In this document: in pieces, positions 57,093 to 64,000 of the stretch
Position numbering within the stretch: position 1 is the first letter of the stretch
Layout: each line of letters begins with the position of its first letter
From: JAHEKO01 sp965212505
Lineage (GTDB): Bacteria > Acidobacteriota > Thermoanaerobaculia > Multivoradales > JAHEKO01
NCBI GenBank assembly: GCA_965212505.1
Contig: OZ243123.1
Span: 2,480,001 to 2,544,000, forward strand
Reading direction: 5' to 3'
Length of the DNA: 64,000 nt
Notes under the pieces: model-generated
Told to the model about the DNA's origin: nothing
The model's database searches: none
Seen by the model: the letters and a program-made list of their open reading frames with translations, nothing else
Made by a program: the position numbers and the translations under genes

Positions 57093-58783
57093 GTCGGACT
57101 GTCGTCTAGTCGCTCGGACCCGAAGGCGCGGGCAAACGCCCGCTCGAGCAGCGGGTCGTCGGCACGGATCGGCTCGTCGCGCCGCAGGAGAATGCGGCCG
57201 TCGCGACCGACCAGGAACGTCGCCGGGAGCGCACGTACGCGAAGCGCTTCGGCTAGCTTCCCCAGCGGGTCGAGCCAGATGTGAAACGGGAGCTCGTACT
57301 CCTCGACAAAAGCCTGGACCCGCCCGAGAGCGCCGGCGTCATCGACACTCAAGCCCACGACCTCCAGTCCCTGCTCCGCATAGCGCTCGGAGAGCTCCGC
57401 GAGCTCCGGCATCTCGGCACGGCAAGGCAGGCACCACGTCGCCCAGATGTTCAGGAGCACGACCCGACCGCCTAGCGCCTCGAGAGAGACCACCTCGCCC
57501 GCAAGGGACGTGAGCTCCTGGTGAGGCAGTGGATCGCCGACGTTGCCCCGCCCCGTATAGCGTCGTGTCGCCGCTGCCGGTAGCTCGACCAAAGGCTCGC
57601 TGCGGCCCGAGGCCGCGGGAATCTCGGGCACTGGGACCGTCACCGCCCGCACGCGCCCCGGGTCTCCTTCGATCCAGGTGATCGCGGCGCGGTCGTCGGC
57701 GAGGACAATCTGTGGGGAACGCCCGATCTCACCGGGCGCACCCTGCGCCAGGACAACCTCAGGGCCGCGGCTGCCGTCGGCCGACACCCGAGCCAGGTTC
57801 AGCACGGTGTGATCGGCGCCCTCTGTGGCTGTCCAGACCACCAGCGCGGCGTCGCCGTCTCCCATGGCGACGTCGACCGACCCCAGGGGGAGATGCTCTC
57901 CTCGCCGGGCATCAACCTCGACCGCCGGCTCGAACGTACGGCCCGCGTCGGTCGAAAACGCGACCAGAACGCGCGGCCGGGGCGGCGCTTCGGTGTACCA
58001 GGCCACCGCGACGCGGCGCTCCAGGGCAGCAACCGTAGGAGGAGTTTGCGCCTCCTCCGCGGGGTGCCAGCGCTCGGTATGCACCGCGCGCGGCTCGGTC
58101 CAGGCCACATCCTGGCGCCGCACGAGCGCAATCTGCTCGCCACCTTCCGCACTCCGATCTCGATAGACCACCACCGGACCGTCCCAGGTCATCGCAGCGT
58201 CGGTTCCCGAGCCGCCCACGACCCGGTCGTCGAGAATCGCACGGCCCGCCATCACCCGGCTTCCGAGCAGCTGCGTCGAGCCGCCGCTCTCAGCCTCGAG
58301 CCAGAATCCGTAGCCCCCTTTGTCGCCGCCCGCAAACGAAGCGTGGCGGAGAATCGGCGAGGGCAGGCGCGACCAGGTGCGCCCGGCGTTTCCCGAGCGG
58401 GCGAGTACGTCACCGCTGCGCGCGATGAGGGTCCGACGCACCGCCTGGGTGTCAAACACAGTTAGCGTCGGGCGGTCGTCGGCTCCGAGGGAAGCCACCG
58501 GTTCGGCGATCGTGACCGGCGCGCTCCATCTCCCCTCCGAGAGCCGGGCGAACATCAGTTTCGGACCGTCGTCACCCGGCTCGAGCCAGGTCATGAGTAC
58601 TTCGTGGCTCTGCGTGACGGACGTCGCATCCTCGGCCGCTACGGCTGGAGACATTGCCCCGGCTCGAGCGGGAGGGTCGACCGGGAGGATCGGTGGGGAC
58701 CCTGGCGCCGTCTCGGAGGCGGCCGCGAGGCCGACGAGCGCCAAGAGCAGCAGCAGCCCCGCAACGCTCCTCGTGTCGGTCAA
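57089..58783 (-). CDS. Exported sialidase-like propeller with TlpA redoxin domain
   Basis: A 564-residue exported protein, TTG 58783 with GGGAG upstream. Residues 45-400 form a sialidase/BNR-like propeller (RSGNAGRTWSRLP, FSTDAGRTFEPAVEV with the SxDxGxxW/F Asp boxes). The C-terminus is a TlpA/ResA thioredoxin: VVLLNIWATWCLPCRAEMPE with CxxC, then FLVGRDGRILLRR. Redoxins of this type reduce apocytochromes or copper-site thiols. Convergent with the DUF3347 gene by a 4-nt overlap. It mirrors the TlpA module at the end of 47381-50668. Confidence 0.8.
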   Translation of the reverse strand: MTDTRSVAGLLLLLALVGLAAASETAPGSPPILPVDPPARAGAMSPAVAAEDATSVTQSHEVLMTWLEPGDDGPKLMFARLSEGRWSAPVTIAEPVASLGADDRPTLTVFDTQAVRRTLIARSGDVLARSGNAGRTWSRLPSPILRHASFAGGDKGGYGFWLEAESGGSTQLLGSRVMAGRAILDDRVVGGSGTDAAMTWDGPVVVYRDRSAEGGEQIALVRRQDVAWTEPRAVHTERWHPAEEAQTPPTVAALERRVAVAWYTEAPPRPRVLVAFSTDAGRTFEPAVEVDARRGEHLPLGSVDVAMGDGDAALVVWTATEGADHTVLNLARVSADGSRGPEVVLAQGAPGEIGRSPQIVLADDRAAITWIEGDPGRVRAVTVPVPEIPAASGRSEPLVELPAAATRRYTGRGNVGDPLPHQELTSLAGEVVSLEALGGRVVLLNIWATWCLPCRAEMPELAELSERYAEQGLEVVGLSVDDAGALGRVQAFVEEYELPFHIWLDPLGKLAEALRVRALPATFLVGRDGRILLRRDEPIRADDPLLERAFARAFGSERLDDSPT

Positions 58784-59126
58784 TGTGTCTTGCTCCCGCT
58801 GGCGGCGACCACTGATCGAGTAAGCCCTCTAGAAGAGCGGACGACCTCAGGTTATCACGCCGCATGCTGCCGATCGGCGCCGTTCCGACTGCCAAAGTAG
58901 AGCTCGCGACCTGGAGTCTTTCGAAGGCGCCTCTCAAAGAACCGCCGCGCCGGCTCCGTGGAGGTACGGACAAGAATCGTCCGGTGCACCTTCGCAGCGC
59001 GTTCTCGATCGCTGGTGTGCTGTCGGGTCTCGGCACGGGTCGCCGGCTTCGAACTCGAGTTGGCCACACACGACAAGAGGCTTCTGAGCCCAAAGACGCT
59101 GTGCAAACGCCTTCAACTAGAACCGG
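58784..59126. other. Intergenic stretch, nothing recognised
   Basis: Overlapping open frames on both strands without starts, ribosome sites or motifs. No repeat copy seen. Confidence 0.4.
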
Positions 59127-60386
59127 CTAGCCCGACAGCGCTCTGAGCTTCGCTTCGAGGAACCGCCGCTCCGGCTCGCTACACGGGCGGGAGAGCGCTT
59201 CGCGGTAGGCCTCAGCGGCCGCCTCCCGCCTTCCCTGCCGGAGGCGCAGGTCGGCTTTCGTCGCGGGCAGCAGGTAGTAGCGCTCGAGCGCCTTCTCGCG
59301 GTCGAGCGCGTCGAGGGCTTCCAGCGCGGCATCGGGACCCTGGACCTTGGAGAGCGCAACGGCTCGGTTGAGGGCGACGATCGGTGAGGGGTTGAGAGCC
59401 AGGAGCTCGTCGTAGAGACCGAGGATGATGGACCAGTCGGTCTCTTCGGCAGTGTCGAGGGCGTGTTGGGCGGCGATGCCGGCCTCGAGATGGAACCGGG
59501 TGGCGCGAACCCCCTCGGCGGCACGTTCGAGATGCCGAAACGCGGACCGCAGGAGCGCGTCGTCCCAGCGCGTTCGGTCCTGCTCGTCAAGGAGGACCAG
59601 ATTCCCCGAGCCGTCGACACGCGCCGGCAGTCGAGACGCTTGAAAGCTCAGGAGAGCCGCTAGGGCGTGCGCCTCGGGACGGTCGCCCAGGGGCAGGCGA
59701 CAGAGCTCCTCCACCAACTGAAGCGACTCTCGGCAGAGATCGGTGCGCACGAGGTCGCCGCCGGCGTGGGCGCCGTAGCCCTCGTTGAAGATTAGATAGA
59801 CCACCTCGAGCACGGCGTCGAGTCGCTCAGCGAGTTCGTCGGCGACGGGCATCTCGAACGGTAGCCTCTCTTCGCGAATGCGTTTCTGCGCACGCACCAG
59901 CCGCTGGGCCACGGTCGCCTCTTTGACGAGGAAGGCGCGGGCGATCTCGCGGGCGCTGAAGCCAGCTGCCGCCTTCAGGGTAAGCGCTACCCGGCTGTCG
60001 CGCGGCAGGCACGGGTGACAACAGAGGAAGACCAGCCGGAGCTGGTCGTCGGAGACCTCGCCGCGGAAGCCGCCGCGCTCGTTCTCGGCCGGAGGGGGCG
60101 TCAGCGCGCTCCGGACGGCGGGCTCCTTCTCGCGAAAGCTCGTGTCGCGGCGGAGCCGGTCGAGTGCCTGATTGCGGGCGACCCGGTAGAGCCAGGCGAC
60201 CGGGCGGTCGGGCACCCCTTGGAAGGGCCAGAGCCGCAGAGCCTGGACGAGCGATTCCTGAACCACCTCCTCCACCAGGGCGAGGTGGACCGGGCCGAAG
60301 GCCCGGGTCAGGCTCGCGACCATCTTTCCCGACTCGCGGCGGAAGAGATGGTCGACGAGCCCATGTACTCGGTCCGAAGAGCTCAA
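59127..60386 (-). CDS. ECF-type sigma factor with DUF6596 extension (ECF42-like)
   Basis: A 419-residue RNA polymerase sigma factor. Sigma region 2: LVEEVVQESLVQALRLWPF, WLYRVARNQALDRLRR; region 4: FSAREIARAFLVKEATVAQR. The long C-terminal extension is the TPR-like part of the COG4941 group (AVYLIFNEGYGAHAG-like: VVYLIFNEGYGAHAGGDLVR, ALNPSPIVALNRAVALS). TTG start at 60386 has GGGGAG upstream. It lies 9 nt after a DGPF-domain gene, the standard partner of ECF42 factors, which usually replace an anti-sigma factor as regulator. Confidence 0.9.
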   Translation of the reverse strand: MSSSDRVHGLVDHLFRRESGKMVASLTRAFGPVHLALVEEVVQESLVQALRLWPFQGVPDRPVAWLYRVARNQALDRLRRDTSFREKEPAVRSALTPPPAENERGGFRGEVSDDQLRLVFLCCHPCLPRDSRVALTLKAAAGFSAREIARAFLVKEATVAQRLVRAQKRIREERLPFEMPVADELAERLDAVLEVVYLIFNEGYGAHAGGDLVRTDLCRESLQLVEELCRLPLGDRPEAHALAALLSFQASRLPARVDGSGNLVLLDEQDRTRWDDALLRSAFRHLERAAEGVRATRFHLEAGIAAQHALDTAEETDWSIILGLYDELLALNPSPIVALNRAVALSKVQGPDAALEALDALDREKALERYYLLPATKADLRLRQGRREAAAEAYREALSRPCSEPERRFLEAKLRALSG

Positions 60387-60395
60387 GCGACTCCC

Positions 60396-60749
60396 CTACT
60401 CCCGGGTCGGCTCGATCTCGCGCAGCTCGATGTTGCCGCCGAAGGCCAGGTGCGGGCACTCCTTGGAGATTTCGATCGCCTCGTCGTAGTCGGTGGCCTC
60501 GATGGCGAAGTAGCCACCGATGACCTCCTTGGTCTCGCTGTACGGCCCGTCGAGAACGCGTACGCTCTCTCCGCTCCGGATCACCTTGCCGCCGTCGTCA
60601 CGCAGCTTCTCGCCGCCGACGAGTCGGCCGGACTGGGCCAGGTCGTCGCGCCAGGCGGAGTACTTGGCGATGATCGCCTGCATCTCCTCGGGACTCATCT
60701 CGGCGGCGTCCATCGGGTTCTCGTGCAGAAACAGCATGTACGTGGGCAT
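60396..60749 (-). CDS. YCII/DGPF-domain protein
   Basis: A 117-residue cytosolic protein: MPTYMLFLHEN, VLDGPYSETKEVIGGYFAIE with the eponymous DGPF-type motif (DGPY), and ECPHLAFGGNIELREIEP. DGPF proteins are co-encoded with ECF42 sigma factors and thought to bind a signal or catalyse an unknown reaction. ATG 60749 has AAGGAGA upstream. First gene of the two-gene operon. Confidence 0.9.
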   Translation of the reverse strand: MPTYMLFLHENPMDAAEMSPEEMQAIIAKYSAWRDDLAQSGRLVGGEKLRDDGGKVIRSGESVRVLDGPYSETKEVIGGYFAIEATDYDEAIEISKECPHLAFGGNIELREIEPTRE

Positions 60750-60849
60750 CGTTCGTCTCTCCTTCGTGTCTGATCGATAGCGGCCAGACCCATCGTCCGG
60801 CCTTCGATGCTATGACGATCGAGCCGTACCAGATTCGACACAGGCTTCC

Positions 60850-60886
60850 AGAAAAGGGAAAACGGCCGCTCCGGAGAGCGGCCGTT
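60850..60886 (-). terminator. Rho-independent terminator of the C25 peptidase gene
   Basis: On the minus strand AACGGCCGCTC-TCCG-GAGCGGCCGTT (11-bp stem, 60886-60861) is followed by TTTTCCCTTTT. It lies 135 nt after the peptidase stop. Confidence 0.8.
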
Positions 60887-60955
60887 CGGGAAGGAAAGAA
60901 AAAGAGGAGGAGCGTGAGAGCGACCCTGAGACCTCGTTCTGAACTCAGTTCAGCG

Positions 60956-60982
60956 CCCCCCCTCGGACAGTTAGAGGGGGGG
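60956..60982. other. Second hairpin downstream of the C25 peptidase gene
   Basis: CCCCCCCTC-N9-GAGGGGGGG, a 9-bp stem between the peptidase stop (61020) and the terminator; no T-tract. Possibly an mRNA-stabilising structure. Confidence 0.5.
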
Positions 60983-61019
60983 TCGGGGTGAAATCCTTCG
61001 CGAGCGGGATAAAAGTTCT

Positions 61020-64000
61020 CTAGGGCTGCACGATCAAGGTCGGGTCACCCAGCAGAGTCCAGCCCCACAGCACGTCGAGGAGCTCCGGTTCGGACCCTCC
61101 CAGCGCCTGCTTCGCCTCGAGTACCGCCAGGCCGATCGGCTTGCCGGCGACGCCGATTCTGCCGAAGACCTCGCGACCGAGCTTGCGCTCGGAGGTCGCC
61201 TCGGTCAGGGTCGCCGCACCGAGCACCGCGGCGGCGCCACGATCGTCGCTCAGCATCAGCACGTGACCGAGCGTGTCGAAGCCCGGAGTCACGTGGTAGG
61301 TGTTCCAGCAACCCCACTGCGCCACCACCGTTGGACGACCGAAGTTCGCCAGACCATCGGCGTGCCCGGTGTTGAACAAGCTCTCGAAGCTCCAGACCGT
61401 CGGCCCGGAGTGCCCGAAGTAGCTGGTGAGCGCAACCCCTGCGTCGACCTCGTCGATCAGTAGGTCACGCGCCCCCTCGACACCGAGGTCGTCGATGTAG
61501 GCGAGCTCCGTCTGCCAACCGGCCGGGAGCTGCGATCGCATCTCCTCACTGGCGTCGGTGAACGAATAGGCGGTCGTCAGATCGACCGAGTCGGCCGCGA
61601 GGACAGCGGTCGCCCGATAGGTGTTGTCGTCGTAGGCGAGCGTCTTGTCGATGACGACGTCGAGCTCGGCAACGGTTCGTACCGGTAGGCGACCGAGGGC
61701 CATCTCGACGATGCCGTCGCGATCGAAGTCCACGTAGAGCGAATCGACCGGCGCGAAGTAGACGATGTCGTCGGTCTGCGCGTAGGGAGTCGGGATGAAG
61801 CTGATCGATCCCGTGCCCTGGTAGTCGAAGTAGTCGTAGCTGTCGCCACCGACCAGGAGCGCATACTCGCTGCCCAGCTCCGCATGGGCGTAGGCCAGGA
61901 AGTCCTGGATCGCCTGCGGATCGACCACGCCGTAGCTGAACTGGCGGTAGACGTCGGCTACGTCGATGACGCTCACGCTCAAACCCTGATCGCGACGCGC
62001 CTGAGCCAGCGGCTCGACCGCATCCACAAAGTCTCCGTGGGCCACGATCATGAAGTCCGCCGCTGTCGCCGTCACGTCGACCGCTGCCGGAGCGAGTGCA
62101 ATCTGAGGCGTCGCCAGGCCCTCGGCCGAAGCTACGTAGAACGTCGCTTCGCCCGGCCGCGCCGCGAAGCTGGCGCTGTAGTCGCCCGGCACACCTTCGA
62201 TAAGCACTTCTTGCGCGAAGCGGATCGTCTCTTCGTTCGCCTGATACACGACGACGTCTGTCGACGGGAGTCCGTCTACGCGGTAGGCGCGCCAGCGGTT
62301 CCCCGAGAAGTCGAGTACGCCCTCACGAGCACGGAAGTGCCGCGGATAGGTCACCTCGAGCGCGTCGTAGTGCACGAGGTCGTATTCGGCGCCGGTGTCG
62401 TGCGGTAGCACCAGACGGAGTGAATTGCCCGCCGCCGACAGCGCCGAGTCCGGCACGGTCACCTCGACCGGCTGGTCGACCAGGCCATCGAACCACTCGT
62501 CGGCGAGCTCGACGGTGTTGACGTCGATCACCACGTGGTGGTCCGGGGCGGTCGGGAAGTTGGTGACGCCCCACATCTCGACACGGAGCGAGACCGGACG
62601 CGCCCCCGCAACCCAGCCTTCGAGGTCAAACGGGAAGCTCGCCTCAACCGAGCCCGAGGTAGCCAGCAGACCGGCGTCGTACCAGGGGTCGCCGCCCGGA
62701 GCGGCGAAGTGGTAGGAGTTCTGGTTCTCGACCCGAGTCGTTTCCATGTAGAAGGACGGGCTGCGGCCCCCCGCAGGCGCCGGGTAGTCGTCCTCCCAGA
62801 TGCGCTCGCCGCGAGCTCTCGACTCGAGCGTGTAGACGGCCGTCCGCGTGTAGAGCGAATCGACACTCTTGCCGAGGAAGTCGAAGTACGCCCCCTCGCC
62901 AAAGACTCCGGCATTGAAGGTCGAGCCGACCACGCGGATCGGCGTCACACTGCCCCGTCCGCTCACGTAGAGCTCGCTCACCGGCACGTTTGCGTAGTCG
63001 GCGCCGGCAGCCAGGAGCTGCTCGTACGTCACGCGGTGGATGCCATCGTGGTCGACGCGAAGCTCGACTATCGGGGCGATGCCACTTCCGAGCGACGCGG
63101 TCATCGAGGCCACAGCAGCCCGCGCGATGGCACGGCGCTCGCGATCGAGTCGTACCGCACGCCAGTCGATCGGCCGCCGGTCCGGCGTCGTGGTACCGCG
63201 CCGCACCCCGAGCTCGAACGGCCCGTGGTAGCGCGAGTTCCCGAAGAGGTCGCGGTCTTCGAGAACAAAACGATCGCCCTCCACACCACTCGCCTCGAAG
63301 GTATACGTCTGCGGTTCGAGCGCATGCCCGAGGCGAGTTCGCACCAGGTCGCGGTTGATCCGCACCATGCCGTGCTCGCCCATGGCCCACAGGTTGAAGC
63401 CGACGTTGCCGACCTCGGTGGCAGTCGTCCAGGTGAACGACACGCTGCCGCCACCCCCGGTCGCCTCGAACCCGGCCAAGGTGACCGGCGTCGTCGTGAC
63501 GCCGCCGCTCCAGAAGCCGAAGTCCTGATCGGCAACGTTGGCAGCCACGATGGGTACCGGCTGAACACCGCCGGTACCGGTCTGAGTCGTCTGCACATAG
63601 TCGTCGACGATCGTGCCCGTGGTGTCAGTTTCGACCTCGTAGTCGCCAGGTGGCAAATCGGTGAAGATGTAGTCACCCAGCCCGTCAGTGGTTGTCGTCC
63701 CGATCAGGAAGCGGGAGCCACCCACTACGCGGTAGAGCCGCACTGTGGCTGTCGGTACCACCGGCTCGCCCGGCTCGTCATGGTCGGCGTCGACGTTTTG
63801 GTCTTCGAAGACCGTGCCGCTGATCGAGAAGCCCAGCCCCACCGGCGCTTCGAAGCCGAAGTCGGCGCTGAAGTCGCTCTGGAGAACCGCTGTCAGATCG
63901 ATCTGGCAGGCATCCTCCTTGCTCGTGTCGTCGGCTCCCGGACAGGAGAACGGCCCGCCGGACGGGGTGCGCGTGAAGCCGGTGGTGACACCGTGACGAT
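61020..64000 (-). CDS. Gingipain-family (C25) cysteine peptidase, 5' end outside window
   Basis: The frame is open to the window end, so the N-terminus is missing; at least 993 residues. The visible N-part has Cna-B/SdrD-like domains (SGTVFEDQNVDADHDEPGEP, GDYIFTDLPPGDYEVETDTT), with the start of a further one at the window edge (SADFGFEAPVG). Then a beta-rich linker and the C25 domain: FMIVAHGDFVDAVEPLAQAR, YFGHSGPTVW with catalytic His, VAQWGCWNTYH with catalytic Cys, and LLGDPTLIV at the end. Gingipains are secreted or surface cysteine proteases. Here no C-terminal T9SS domain follows. Followed by a terminator. Confidence 0.88.
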   Translation of the reverse strand, partial: RHGVTTGFTRTPSGGPFSCPGADDTSKEDACQIDLTAVLQSDFSADFGFEAPVGLGFSISGTVFEDQNVDADHDEPGEPVVPTATVRLYRVVGGSRFLIGTTTTDGLGDYIFTDLPPGDYEVETDTTGTIVDDYVQTTQTGTGGVQPVPIVAANVADQDFGFWSGGVTTTPVTLAGFEATGGGGSVSFTWTTATEVGNVGFNLWAMGEHGMVRINRDLVRTRLGHALEPQTYTFEASGVEGDRFVLEDRDLFGNSRYHGPFELGVRRGTTTPDRRPIDWRAVRLDRERRAIARAAVASMTASLGSGIAPIVELRVDHDGIHRVTYEQLLAAGADYANVPVSELYVSGRGSVTPIRVVGSTFNAGVFGEGAYFDFLGKSVDSLYTRTAVYTLESRARGERIWEDDYPAPAGGRSPSFYMETTRVENQNSYHFAAPGGDPWYDAGLLATSGSVEASFPFDLEGWVAGARPVSLRVEMWGVTNFPTAPDHHVVIDVNTVELADEWFDGLVDQPVEVTVPDSALSAAGNSLRLVLPHDTGAEYDLVHYDALEVTYPRHFRAREGVLDFSGNRWRAYRVDGLPSTDVVVYQANEETIRFAQEVLIEGVPGDYSASFAARPGEATFYVASAEGLATPQIALAPAAVDVTATAADFMIVAHGDFVDAVEPLAQARRDQGLSVSVIDVADVYRQFSYGVVDPQAIQDFLAYAHAELGSEYALLVGGDSYDYFDYQGTGSISFIPTPYAQTDDIVYFAPVDSLYVDFDRDGIVEMALGRLPVRTVAELDVVIDKTLAYDDNTYRATAVLAADSVDLTTAYSFTDASEEMRSQLPAGWQTELAYIDDLGVEGARDLLIDEVDAGVALTSYFGHSGPTVWSFESLFNTGHADGLANFGRPTVVAQWGCWNTYHVTPGFDTLGHVLMLSDDRGAAAVLGAATLTEATSERKLGREVFGRIGVAGKPIGLAVLEAKQALGGSEPELLDVLWGWTLLGDPTLIVQP

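Overview
The window is GC-rich DNA from a bacterium with a diderm-type exported proteome. Many lipoproteins and signal peptides, TolB-like propeller hydrolases, CRTAC1/UnbV proteins, a gingipain-type C25 peptidase and an ECF sigma/DGPF pair suggest an Acidobacteriota-like (Thermoanaerobaculia-type) organism. That placement is inferred from gene content only; no phylogenetic marker gene is present.

Most important observation: four reading frames are interrupted by a single in-frame TGA, coding on both sides, and each TGA is followed by a hairpin matching the bacterial SECIS pattern (6-bp upper stem, 3-5 nt loop with G at loop position 1 or 2, loop starting 17-20 nt after TGA). They are (i) msrA, where TGA replaces the catalytic Cys of the GCFW motif; (ii) an SCO1/SenC protein, where TGA replaces the second Cys of CxxxC; (iii) a CRTAC1/UnbV-TlpA fusion; (iv) a large multicopper oxidase. 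Read as selenocysteine they give four full-length proteins. Three of them lie within 47.4-56.0 kb beside a DUF3347 metal-binding protein and TlpA-like redoxins, which looks like an extracytoplasmic copper/thiol redox cluster using selenium. The fourth sits in a selO-msrB-msrA cluster.

Layout. 0.1-16 kb: exported hydrolases and metallopeptidases (amidohydrolases, DUF2268, M23, HEGRH zincin, serine beta-lactamase-like), a SRPBCC protein, DUF2200, a GntR regulator next to the zincin, and a TetR/CPBP divergent pair with tandem operators. 16-18 kb: two orphan genes and a gene-free stretch with dispersed repeats. 18-23 kb: msrA(Sec)-msrB-selO, cytochrome P460, AraC regulator. 23-37 kb: decayed DUF2200 and SRPBCC copies, two giant TolB-propeller hydrolases, an S74-chaperone surface protein, DinB and a large unknown secreted protein. 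37.1-45.5 kb: an island at a tRNA-Glu gene, bounded by 166-bp direct repeats made of serine recombinase C-terminal remnants. It carries a SEFIR-vWA protein and a tightly packed operon of secreted proteins, including an RHS protein with a zincin C-terminus followed by a BsuPI-like protein. 45.8-59 kb: amidohydrolase and the selenoprotein/copper cluster. 59-64 kb: ECF sigma/DGPF pair and a gingipain-family protein running off the window.

No selA, selB, selC or selD gene is visible here, so the selenocysteine reading predicts that they exist elsewhere in the genome.
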